Of a stretch of 64,000 nt of DNA, positions 8,756 through 15,736 are shown in pieces (the stretch's first letter is position 1; each line of letters begins with the position of its first letter). The position numbers and the translations under genes are program-made. The DNA is from Paenibacillus phytohabitans (GTDB taxonomy: Bacteria; Bacillota; Bacilli; Paenibacillales; Paenibacillaceae), in assembly GCF_013141775.1 (NCBI RefSeq), contig NZ_WHOB01000023.1:124001-188000 (forward strand), read 5' to 3'. Under the pieces are notes generated by a model. It made no database searches and was not told where the DNA came from. It saw only the letters and a list, made by a program, of their open reading frames with translations.

Positions 8756-9115
8756 TTATACCCTCTCGTCTACAACAAGTCCGTTTAGTTCCATCAAGTT
8801 TGCAGCTACATCAAGTAACTTTTCTGATGGGATCTCTCTTATCAGGTCACCTGACTGTTTATCAAATACCTTAACCATAATTGCATGTGTCTGCTCATGG
8901 ATGGATATTTCAAATGTTTTCTCCGGTCCTTGTACTGCTCTGATTGCTTTCTCCAATTGTTTAATCATTTGTTGTTTTTCGGCAGATTGGGTGGCTATGG
9001 TAATAGTTGCTTCGTCACCCTTACTTGAAACATCATTATGACTACTACCCTTCGTGAGATATACGACACCCGGTCCCGTAGGAGAACTTGCTCCTGATAC
9101 AATTTTGTGGCTCAA
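8756..9115 (-). CDS. flaG: Flagellar protein FlaG
   Basis: A 119-residue protein. Its C-terminal half (FEISIHEQTHAIMVKVFD, then SGDLIREIPSEKLLDVAANL) is the FlaG family core; the N-terminus is a variable linker. FlaG genes lie just upstream of fliD in many bacteria and influence filament length. The start is a TTG (9113-9115) chosen because a GGAGG ribosome site lies 8 bases upstream. It is the first gene of the operon behind the sigma-D type promoter at 9177-9204. Confidence 0.85.
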   Translation of the reverse strand: MSHKIVSGASSPTGPGVVYLTKGSSHNDVSSKGDEATITIATQSAEKQQMIKQLEKAIRAVQGPEKTFEISIHEQTHAIMVKVFDKQSGDLIREIPSEKLLDVAANLMELNGLVVDERV

Positions 9116-9176
9116 AGCCTATACCTCCTTATTTATGTTGAGCAGTCGTCTAGTCAGTTGTTGTTTGTTACTTTAT

Positions 9177-9204
9177 ATATCGGAAAATTGAGAAGGAATA
9201 TGTA
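9177..9204 (-). promoter_or_regulatory. Sigma-D type promoter of the flaG-fliD operon
   Basis: Read on the minus strand this is TACA, 16 bases, TCCGATAT, compared with the sigma-D consensus TAAA-N15-GCCGATAT. It lies about 60 bases upstream of the flaG start. The spacer equals that of the hag and flgM promoters in this window, which supports the call. Confidence 0.6.
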
Positions 9205-9229
9205 GTAGGGTTTGATATGAAATAAAAGA

Positions 9230-9258
9230 AAAGAGGCCTTGAATTTCAAGGCCTCTTT
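9230..9258 (-). terminator. Terminator of the flagellin gene
   Basis: AAAGAGGCCTTGAA (9230-9243) pairs with TTCAAGGCCTCTTT (9245-9258), followed on the minus strand by a T-rich run. It lies 17 bases after the hag stop, isolating hag from the flaG promoter. Confidence 0.92.
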
Positions 9259-9275
9259 CCAAAAAAATGTATAGA

Positions 9276-10046
9276 TTAACGAAGTACAGACAAGATACCT
9301 TGTGGAGCGGAATTTGCTTGAGCCAGCATGGATTGCGAAGCTTGCAGCAAGATGTTGTTCTTGGACAGAGCAACCATTTCCTTAGCCATGTCAGTATCAC
9401 GGATACGGGATTCTGCTGCAGACAAGTTCTCAACTGTTGTACCGATGTTATTGGATGTATACTCCAGACGGTTTTGAACAGCACCGAGTTTTGCGCGTTC
9501 AGTCGATACTGCGTTAATTGCATCCTCGATCTTACTAAGACCGGAGCTGGAACCCAGAGTACTGAAACTAGTAGTTGTAATTTTGCCAATTGTGATGGAA
9601 CCAGTTGCTTTATCATTGACTGTAATTGTAGCACCTTTAGTAATACTGATACCGTTAAAAGTAGTCTTAGTCATGATATTATCAATTTGTTTACCCAGTT
9701 CAGACAACTCTTCATTGATATTGCTCTTATCATTGGAGCTATATGTTCCACTGGATTTTTGTACGTTCAGTTCTTTCATACGGGTCAGCATCGAAGATAC
9801 TTCGTTCATTGCACCTTCAGCAGTTTGTACGTATGAGATACCATCTTGGGCATTACGTTGGGACTGTTCCAGACCACGGATTTGACCGCGCATGGATTCG
9901 GAGATGGATAAGCCAGCAGCATCGTCAGCTGCACGGTTGATGCGCAGACCGGAAGACAACTTCTCCATGTTTTTGCTAGTTGCATTTGTGTTCAGACCCA
10001 TGTTACGGTGAGTGTTTAAAGCCGGAATATTGTGGTTGATAATCAT
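9276..10046 (-). CDS. hag: Flagellin
   Basis: A 256-residue flagellin. Residues 1-130 are the D0/D1 domain (MIINHNIPALNTHRNMG, LSSGLRINRAADDAAGLSIS) and the last about 85 residues the matching C-terminal part (RLEYTSNNIGTTVENLSAAE, ending APQGILSVLR). The exposed middle is very short and Ser/Thr-rich (SITIGKITTTSFSTLGSSSG, about 150-169), a probable O-glycosylation target given the surrounding glycosyltransferases. The GGGAGG ribosome site (10056-10061) is one of the GGA sites that CsrA would cover. Expression is predicted to be sigma-D dependent with FliW/CsrA translational control, as in Bacillus subtilis. Confidence 0.97.
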   Translation of the reverse strand: MIINHNIPALNTHRNMGLNTNATSKNMEKLSSGLRINRAADDAAGLSISESMRGQIRGLEQSQRNAQDGISYVQTAEGAMNEVSSMLTRMKELNVQKSSGTYSSNDKSNINEELSELGKQIDNIMTKTTFNGISITKGATITVNDKATGSITIGKITTTSFSTLGSSSGLSKIEDAINAVSTERAKLGAVQNRLEYTSNNIGTTVENLSAAESRIRDTDMAKEMVALSKNNILLQASQSMLAQANSAPQGILSVLR

Positions 10047-10052
10047 TTGATA

Positions 10053-10091
10053 TTTCCTCCCTGAAATGTTTTTATTTCCACATCCATGTGG
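10053..10091 (-). promoter_or_regulatory. CsrA-binding leader of hag (hairpin plus SD-overlapping site)
   Basis: On the minus strand the hag leader contains CCACATGGATGTGG (10078-10091), a hairpin with GGA in the loop whose core ACATGGATGT (10080-10089) fits the CsrA consensus ACANGGANGU exactly. A second GGA lies in the Shine-Dalgarno AGGGAGGAAA (10053-10062). This two-site arrangement matches the known B. subtilis hag mRNA, where a CsrA dimer bridges both and blocks ribosome binding until FliW sequesters CsrA. Confidence 0.85.
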
Positions 10092-10141
10092 TTAGCGTCT
10101 TCACAGGTCGGCCGCCCTGAAGTATTACCGCTCTAAAATAT

Positions 10142-10169
10142 ATATCGACTTTAAGATGAAGATTGTTTA
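10142..10169 (-). promoter_or_regulatory. Sigma-D type promoter of hag
   Basis: Minus strand TAAA (10166-10169), 16-base spacer, GTCGATAT (10142-10149), close to the sigma-D consensus. Transcription would start near 10135, giving a leader of about 90 bases that contains the CsrA hairpin. Confidence 0.7.
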
Positions 10170-10204
10170 GAGCAATTGCATAAATCTTCTCCTTTTTTAT
10201 TTAA

Positions 10205-10948
10205 TTATTTCATTTCCTCTTGTGACTGCCGGATCCACTTCATAAGTTCAGAACTTTTTGCTTTAGTTTCAGCAATGCCTAAATACCTTTTCGCCTTTTC
10301 TTTATCGACAACACTCATCTCTCTTCCAAGATGAAGCCATAATCTTGCATTCTCATTATCTTCTTTTAAACTTTCAATGAGCATAGTTAAATTACGTTTC
10401 TTTTTTTCTTTTATATCGATAACATTGATATCATAACCATCGTGCAGCAGATGGATATCACTTTGAATTCTCTTTAAATTGCCAAATGAGATCTGTTCGT
10501 GAATTTTATCTTCGTATCTTAATTCAGCCGGAAATAATCGTACGTATCCATTAGGGATAGATTCAGTAATAACACCATTCACTGTATTATCATAGACAAT
10601 ATCAAATACTGCCTGCTCATTCTTCTTATTCATTCTATTAACATATTCTCTAACCTTAAGCTGATCCTGTTCAGGCAGCACATCGTCGGAATCCACGACA
10701 AAAACCCAGCTGTTAGTCACCTTAGATAAAGAGTAGTTTCTGGCTGCTGAAAAATCATCCACCCAAGCAAAATGAAATAATTTGACGTGATCATGTTTAA
10801 TCTGATAGGACTCTATGATGGCTACGGTTCTGTCAGAAGAGCCTGTATCCACTACTATCACTTCATCCACAGCATTTACAATACTATCCAAACATCTGGC
10901 CATACAGCGCTCAGAATCTTTTACAATTATAGCAGCCGATACCCCCAT
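10205..10948 (-). CDS. Glycosyltransferase family 2 between csrA and hag
   Basis: A 247-residue single-domain GT2: AAIIVKDSERCMARCL, VVDTGSSDR at 33-40, DDFSAARNYSL, and VVDSDD at 84-89 as the DxD-type site. A possible base region, EDKIHEQIS, is near 150, and the C-terminus has a short helical tail. It resembles the N-terminal part of the GT2/TPR protein at 4469-6448 without the long TPR region. It follows csrA by 40 bases and precedes the hag promoter. In Bacillus the csrA-hag interval has no such gene, so the position points to flagellin as acceptor. Sugar donor unknown. The start has a GGAGAG ribosome site. Confidence 0.8.
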   Translation of the reverse strand: MGVSAAIIVKDSERCMARCLDSIVNAVDEVIVVDTGSSDRTVAIIESYQIKHDHVKLFHFAWVDDFSAARNYSLSKVTNSWVFVVDSDDVLPEQDQLKVREYVNRMNKKNEQAVFDIVYDNTVNGVITESIPNGYVRLFPAELRYEDKIHEQISFGNLKRIQSDIHLLHDGYDINVIDIKEKKKRNLTMLIESLKEDNENARLWLHLGREMSVVDKEKAKRYLGIAETKAKSSELMKWIRQSQEEMK

Positions 10949-10988
10949 ATATACTCTCTCTCCTATAAATCAATATTTCTCAAGTATC

Positions 10989-11213
10989 CTACTCTTGAAA
11001 TCCCAGCATAGCTTTCTGAATGGTTTCAAGATCCATGACTGCATTTTGATTATTCTGCTGAATGGCGTCAAAGATCTCCTTGCGGTAAATATCAATATCC
11101 TTAGGAGCTGAAATTCCAATCTTTATAATATCTCCCTCGACAGATAATACTGTAACTACGATATTATTCTGAATTACAATTGACTCACCTTTTTTACGAG
11201 TTAGCACCAACAT
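10989..11213 (-). CDS. csrA: Translational regulator CsrA
   Basis: A 74-residue CsrA with the canonical MLVLTRKKGESIVI start, the beta-strand core IVVTVLSVEGDIIKIGISAP, and the conserved APKDIDIYRKEI segment that forms the RNA-binding edge. CsrA dimers bind GGA-containing hairpins and here should repress hag translation. The gene overlaps fliW by one base (TAATG), the same coupling as in Bacillus, so antagonist and repressor are made together. Confidence 0.96.
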   Translation of the reverse strand: MLVLTRKKGESIVIQNNIVVTVLSVEGDIIKIGISAPKDIDIYRKEIFDAIQQNNQNAVMDLETIQKAMLGFQE

Positions 11214-11668
11214 TAGGAATCACCGCCTTCATCGGTTTTCATTTCCTCATCTTCTGTCCATAGAAAATGCTTGGTACTGTAACGTGTGTTTTGCAGCACT
11301 ATCTGTTTCCCTTTCAGATTTTTGATATTGAAAACAAGTGGTGCTAACAAGTTCACTGTGCTTTTATCCCGGTCACTGTGCCAAGTCACAATACATCTCA
11401 CTGCAACCTGCTCACGGTCACTAACTTCTATATCCTGAATCGCTTCATCAGGAAGTACAAATTCGTAATTGGCATGAAAATCAAAAGGATTAACAGTAAT
11501 AAATGTGACCTCTGGTTGGTCAACTGCACTCAGCAAACTGAAAACTTCATTATGCTCTTTCAGAGTAAATTGTCTCAATTGATCAAATCCTGGCATTCCG
11601 TTGGGAAACGTATATATTGGTGTCGTTGTTTGAATGGATTCTTCCTGTTGCACATGATCCGGTGTCAT
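11213..11668 (-). CDS. fliW: Flagellar assembly factor FliW
   Basis: A 151-residue FliW with YTFPNGMPGFDQLRQFTL near the N-terminus and the core EVTFITVNPFDFHANYEFVL. FliW binds either free flagellin or CsrA. When flagellin is exported, FliW is released and inhibits CsrA, so hag translation follows export. The ribosome site AGGAGG lies 7 bases before the ATG. Only about 30 bases separate the start from the hairpin below flgL, so transcription must come through or from within flgL. Confidence 0.95.
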   Translation of the reverse strand: MTPDHVQQEESIQTTTPIYTFPNGMPGFDQLRQFTLKEHNEVFSLLSAVDQPEVTFITVNPFDFHANYEFVLPDEAIQDIEVSDREQVAVRCIVTWHSDRDKSTVNLLAPLVFNIKNLKGKQIVLQNTRYSTKHFLWTEDEEMKTDEGGDS

Positions 11669-11697
11669 TTTATCATCCTCCTAGGAATATTAACAAA

Positions 11698-11728
11698 AGA
11701 AGCTATGGACTGCGTGTCCATAGCTTCT
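11698..11728 (-). terminator. Hairpin between flgL and fliW (weak terminator or attenuator)
   Basis: AGAAGCTATGGAC (11698-11710) pairs with GTCCATAGCTTCT (11716-11728) around a 5-base loop. On the minus strand it is followed by TTTTGTTAATATT, a short imperfect T run. It probably gives partial termination after flgL. Confidence 0.75.
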
Positions 11729-11752
11729 CATTTCGGTTTCAAAGAATCAAGT

Positions 11753-12661
11753 CTACCTCATAAAATCCATTAATGAAGGCTGTAATATCGAAGCAGAAGA
11801 TTTCAAGGCAGCCTCATAGATAGTCTGGGCCGTGGTGGACTTGATCATGACCTCAGCAATATCCGCATCCTCTATCTTAGCTTGCAGCGTAGTTAAATTT
11901 AGATTTCGGTCATCCAAACGGGCTTGAACCAGTTCAACGCGGTTAGTCCGTGCACCTACTTCTGACAATGCAGCCTGCATTTTAGTGGACCTGGATTCTA
12001 TTTTTGCAGATTGAGCTCCAATGCCTGCATAGTCACCGCTTCCTAATGCCGCGATCAGGTCATCCATCACCTTGTATACATTATCCGTATCGGTTGAAGC
12101 ACCAAAAAAATCATTGCCGGAGGTATTCACCTGAAAGGTGGACTGATCCCCAATCGCATACTTCACTGCTTCTGTATCGGTATCGATCTGGGCAAAATTG
12201 GTCACAGTAGGTGATAACTCATAAGGAGCCTGGTTATAATTCTGTCCATTGAAAATATACTTCCCTCTAATTTGGGCGTTTCCAATGTTGCCTAATTGTC
12301 CTTTGAGCTGCTCCACTTCCAGTTTGATGGCATCCAGACCAGACTGGGGAACCGTCGAACTTGAAGCCTGGACAGTCAGTTCTTTCAGGCGTTGCATCAC
12401 TTCTGTTGCTTGCTGCATCGTTGAATCGGTAAAATCAAGCCAGCTTACGGCAGCGTCAGCATTCGTCTGGAATTGCTCATTAGAAGCAAGCTCCGCCCTG
12501 TAGCGAAGTGCATAAGTCACTCCAACCGGATCATCGGAGGGTTTATTGATTTTGAGGCCGGTAGAGGCCTGATTAGCCAAATCACTTCTGGTGCTGTTAT
12601 TTCTGTTCAGATTGCTGAGCGTCTGCATGCTCATCATTCCTTGAGTTACACGAATAGACAT
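11753..12661 (-). CDS. flgL: Flagellar hook-associated protein 3 FlgL
   Basis: A 302-residue protein with the flagellin-like N-terminus (RVTQGMMSMQTLSNLNRNN, LANQASTGLKINKPSDDPVG) and the C-terminal helix (IKSTTAQTIYEAALKSSASI) typical of FlgL. It forms the second hook-filament junction layer. It starts 21 bases after flgK with a GGAGGT ribosome site. The yviE-type gene that lies between flgL and fliW in B. subtilis is absent here. Confidence 0.95.
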   Translation of the reverse strand: MSIRVTQGMMSMQTLSNLNRNNSTRSDLANQASTGLKINKPSDDPVGVTYALRYRAELASNEQFQTNADAAVSWLDFTDSTMQQATEVMQRLKELTVQASSSTVPQSGLDAIKLEVEQLKGQLGNIGNAQIRGKYIFNGQNYNQAPYELSPTVTNFAQIDTDTEAVKYAIGDQSTFQVNTSGNDFFGASTDTDNVYKVMDDLIAALGSGDYAGIGAQSAKIESRSTKMQAALSEVGARTNRVELVQARLDDRNLNLTTLQAKIEDADIAEVMIKSTTAQTIYEAALKSSASILQPSLMDFMR

Positions 12662-12682
12662 TAATGTACCTCCTTCCGCAGA

Positions 12683-14263
12683 TTAGAGACCTACCCGGCC
12701 TGTTCCGTTAATTAGTTTATTGAGAAGTTCGTCGAACGTGGTCATGAACCGGGACGCTGCACTGTAAGCATGCTGGAACTTGATCAGGTCAGTCATTTCT
12801 TCATCCAGCGATACCCCACTGACAGAAGCACGGTTCAATTCCACTTGCTCTGTCAGCTGTTCCGCATTCTTAGCTTGACGTTCAGCTTCTTGTGTTTGTA
12901 CACCCAGTTGGCCGACAATAGAGCTGAAATAATCATCAACGGTACCCGGTGTGGATAGAGCAGCTCCAAAGTCAAACTTGCCTGTCTTTAACCCTGCCAT
13001 GGCTAATGCCATATCATTATTCCCAATAACAACCTTCTCATTAGAGATACCCACGCCGGTAACACGCATTGAAGTGGAAATTTTGTTAGGATCTGTTGCA
13101 ATTAACGGATTAAGTGTAATATTACCTGCTGTTATGGCCCCACCATCCTTGGAAGTAAACAGAGCCAACCCCTTCTCCGGTGTGGTTCCGCTAACTGTAT
13201 ATCCTAATTGCAATAACCCGTTAATTCCTTTGACGGTCACTTTGGTATCCGTGGTGATGGTCCGGTTGTTATTTGCATTCGAATATGTAACAGCTGTACC
13301 GTTGGCTCCAGTATTGAGGACAGTGCCTTCAGGCAGAACTGTTCCGGCAGGCAGCGTAATTTCGATATCTCCATTGGCCAGCGTGTTGGCTAACTGATTC
13401 ATCTGGCTCTTGTAGTCGGTTACGTATTTATCCCTGGACATAAACATCCCATAGACCTCGCCGCCGGTCAGTGTCCCGCCATCATAAGCGGACTTCAGAC
13501 TCTCTGCTGTTACTGCGGTGACCTGATCTCCGGTTACAACCAATTGTCCGCCCAAAGTTACCTGGTAACCATCGCTAAGCTGGGTAACTTGAACATTCGC
13601 AAGCTTAGATAGCTTGTCGATAGCCAGGTCGCGTTGATCCCTTAAATCGTTCGGACTATCCCCCAAGCCTTCCAGCTTGGTAATGTTATTATTGAGATTA
13701 GCTACAGTCTGTACCAGGGAGTTCACTTCTGTAGTTTTGAGAGAAATATTACTGGTCAAATCAGAGGTCAAGGTATCCAACTGGGTGCTGATTTGATTCA
13801 TTGCATCCGTAAGTGCCTGAGTTGTTTCTTTGACGATCTTGCGGTTAGTTATATTCTCCGGGTCCTGACTGAGGTCAGACCAGGCACTCCAAAAATTATC
13901 CAGGACTTTACGGATCCCAGTATCTGATGGCTCATTCATGATTGATTCAAGCTTCTGCAGCGTATCGAATCTGACGTCCCAGCTCCCTGAATTTGAACTT
14001 TCATTACGGTATTGATCATCCAGAAAGCTCTGTCTCACCCGTTCAATGGAAGTGAATTCCACCCCGGTTCCCATCTGACCGGCTGCTGTTGAGCGCAAGA
14101 ATCCATAAGCCTCCATAGGAAGCGAGGCTTGCATCTTCACGACTTGTCTAGAGTATCCCTCAGTATTAACATTAGAGATGTTATGTCCTGTCGTGTTTAA
14201 TGCAGCCGTCTGAGTATTCAGGCTTCGTTTGGCGGTTTCTATACTATGAAATGTTGAAGTCAT
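12683..14263 (-). CDS. flgK: Flagellar hook-associated protein 1 FlgK
   Basis: 526 residues from the ATG at 14261-14263, chosen because it has GGAGG 7 bases upstream and begins with the family N-terminus (TSTFHSIETAKRSLNTQT, then GHNISNVNTEGYSRQ). A longer in-frame reading to 14383 would overlap flgN and lacks family similarity. The C-terminus (VSLDEEMTDLIKFQHAYSAA) is the standard FlgK helix. FlgK forms the first hook-filament junction ring. It follows flgN, its export chaperone, by 16 bases. Confidence 0.95.
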   Translation of the reverse strand: MTSTFHSIETAKRSLNTQTAALNTTGHNISNVNTEGYSRQVVKMQASLPMEAYGFLRSTAAGQMGTGVEFTSIERVRQSFLDDQYRNESSNSGSWDVRFDTLQKLESIMNEPSDTGIRKVLDNFWSAWSDLSQDPENITNRKIVKETTQALTDAMNQISTQLDTLTSDLTSNISLKTTEVNSLVQTVANLNNNITKLEGLGDSPNDLRDQRDLAIDKLSKLANVQVTQLSDGYQVTLGGQLVVTGDQVTAVTAESLKSAYDGGTLTGGEVYGMFMSRDKYVTDYKSQMNQLANTLANGDIEITLPAGTVLPEGTVLNTGANGTAVTYSNANNNRTITTDTKVTVKGINGLLQLGYTVSGTTPEKGLALFTSKDGGAITAGNITLNPLIATDPNKISTSMRVTGVGISNEKVVIGNNDMALAMAGLKTGKFDFGAALSTPGTVDDYFSSIVGQLGVQTQEAERQAKNAEQLTEQVELNRASVSGVSLDEEMTDLIKFQHAYSAASRFMTTFDELLNKLINGTGRVGL

Positions 14264-14279
14264 CTTTATTCCTCCAAAA

Positions 14280-14780
14280 TTAGGCCCGAGAATCAAAAAG
14301 TCCGGAGCGTTGAACCCCAACTGTTTTTCCCGCCGGATGGTGATACGTAGCTTCTGTCTCAGAATAATAAGACATGCTTTCAATTGAAAACTCTATATAG
14401 GAGAGCGCTTGTTGGAGCAGTTGCTGGTTCAGCATATTTGCTTCTTTCAGTTCCTGCAAAGTACCAGAGAGCCGCTTCTGTATATCCAACAGCTTCTGTT
14501 TGTCTTTAAGGTCAAATACAAGCCGGGACAACTCATTCAGGTTCAGGTTCAGGTTGGACCGTATCCCTACTCCCTGTAAAAAGATATATGCAGCTTGTGC
14601 CCGTTCTTCCTCCAACTGCTCAATTAGTTTCGATAGCTTGGATTCCTTGTTAAGGATCTTGATAAGTTCTTCTACCTTATTCTCCTTAATAGCCTGCTTC
14701 TTAGTAACGGCCAGATCCAGCATCTGAATATGTGCCTCGTCCAGCCGTTCCAGTGCTTCTAACAATGGTGTAAGTGTCAT
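14280..14780 (-). CDS. flgN: Flagellar export chaperone FlgN
   Basis: 166 residues from the ATG at 14778-14780, preferred because AGGTGA lies 8 bases upstream; a GTG at 14790-14792, directly abutting the flgM stop, is the alternative. The protein is almost wholly helical (LLEALERLDEAHIQMLDLAV, LVFDLKDKQKLLDIQKRL), as in FlgN/YvyG, which binds and delivers FlgK and FlgL to the export apparatus. Position between flgM and flgK is conserved in Firmicutes. Confidence 0.88.
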   Translation of the reverse strand: MTLTPLLEALERLDEAHIQMLDLAVTKKQAIKENKVEELIKILNKESKLSKLIEQLEEERAQAAYIFLQGVGIRSNLNLNLNELSRLVFDLKDKQKLLDIQKRLSGTLQELKEANMLNQQLLQQALSYIEFSIESMSYYSETEATYHHPAGKTVGVQRSGLFDSRA

Positions 14781-14792
14781 GGGTGTGTTCAC

Positions 14793-15080
14793 CTAATTCT
14801 CGGAGGATTGCTTAAAGTAAGGGGCGAGTGTTTCTGCGAGTTTGGCTGCGTCAACTTGGTAGGTACCTGCGGAAACTTGTTGTTTCAGGCTTGCGATCTT
14901 GTTCGCGCGTTCGGCATCAACTTCGCTGCTCTTCTGCGCCTGCAATAGCTTCAATGCTTCATCCGAAATCGATACCTCGTCCTTGCGTGTGCTCTTCTTC
15001 ATTTGTTCCTGCCTTTGCGATTCCGCACTCCGTTGATACGGGTTCATCGCGTTAATTCGTCCGGTCTCGTTAATTTTCAT
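14793..15080 (-). CDS. flgM: Anti-sigma-D factor FlgM
   Basis: 95 residues from the ATG at 15078-15080, which has GGTGG as ribosome site; longer readings run into the promoter and terminator region. The N-terminus MKINETGRINAMNPYQ is characteristic of Gram-positive FlgM, and the C-terminal part (ASLKQQVSAGTYQVDAAKLA) carries the sigma-binding helices. FlgM holds sigma-D inactive until hook completion. Its own sigma-D type promoter makes the feedback loop visible in the sequence. Confidence 0.93.
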   Translation of the reverse strand: MKINETGRINAMNPYQRSAESQRQEQMKKSTRKDEVSISDEALKLLQAQKSSEVDAERANKIASLKQQVSAGTYQVDAAKLAETLAPYFKQSSEN

Positions 15081-15109
15081 AACTTCCACCTTCCTTCTGA
15101 TATAAAAAA

Positions 15110-15137
15110 GCCGATAATCTTTACTAAGTTTATCGGC
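15110..15137 (-). terminator. Terminator of the comF-yvyF transcript
   Basis: GCCGATAA (15110-15117) pairs with TTATCGGC (15130-15137); on the minus strand the hairpin is followed by six T residues (15104-15109). It lies between the yvyF stop and flgM. The upstream arm doubles as a sigma-D -10 box. Confidence 0.65.
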
Positions 15138-15157
15138 CTTTGTTGAAACATTCTTTA
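15130..15157 (-). promoter_or_regulatory. Sigma-D type promoter of flgM
   Basis: Minus strand TAAA (15154-15157), a 16-base spacer and GCCGATAA (15130-15137), a near-perfect sigma-D promoter about 50 bases before the flgM start. B. subtilis flgM also has its own sigma-D promoter within the comF operon. Confidence 0.8.
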
Positions 15158-15186
15158 TAGCTGCAAACGTTTTTTTGCAGATTTTA

Positions 15187-15594
15187 TTAGTTGCGGAACT
15201 TGTCCACGGCGCGGTATGCGGCATCTGAAGCCTTTTTGGTACTGCTTTTGTCCACAGTTTCCTTGGCTGCATTTGCCAGATCCTTGGTCAAACGGCTGCG
15301 GCAGCTATCGCACATATGCCCGTCCCGGATCAAGGTCCCGCAGACTTCGCAAGGGTACATCATGTTAGGTGCGTTCGCTATGGAAATCCGGCCCTCACGA
15401 ATAAAACGGGTGATTTCCTTAATGGAGATCTCCGTGGCATCGGACAGTTCCTGAATATTTGTGCCTCTATTTTTGCGCAGGTAGTCTACACAGATTTCAT
15501 ATTCATGCTCTAAATCTTTGATACAAGGCTGGCACAGGTTCATTAAATTCTTAACATATAGCCGGCCGCATCTTGGACAATTATCTACATTCAT
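15187..15594 (-). CDS. yvyF: Flagellar operon protein YvyF (zinc-ribbon protein)
   Basis: 135 residues from the ATG at 15592-15594, giving the family start NVDNCPRCGRLYVKN. Two Cys4-like clusters are visible: CPRCG...CQPC near the N-terminus and CEVCG...CDSC near residue 95-115, separated by a helix-turn-helix-like segment (IQELSDATEISIKEITRFIR). This matches the YvyF/TIGR03826 family found between comF and flgM. Its function is not established; DNA or protein binding in flagellar regulation is plausible. A longer start at 15627 has no better ribosome site. Confidence 0.85.
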   Translation of the reverse strand: MNVDNCPRCGRLYVKNLMNLCQPCIKDLEHEYEICVDYLRKNRGTNIQELSDATEISIKEITRFIREGRISIANAPNMMYPCEVCGTLIRDGHMCDSCRSRLTKDLANAAKETVDKSSTKKASDAAYRAVDKFRN

Positions 15595-15736
15595 TTCTAC
15601 CGCGGCTCCCTTCCTTACATTCTGCACAGCTTATAAATATCTTATGCTAATAAGATTACATGATAGCTGAAGTTCCGTCTATGATTAGTATCGGTTGTGG
15701 AGCAGGTTTAATTTAATTTCCGAACGGCCGAAACCG

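Noticed and set aside
9173..9634. Alternative 153-codon minus-strand frame inside hag
   Set aside because: Overlaps the flagellin C-terminus in another frame and crosses the hag terminator.
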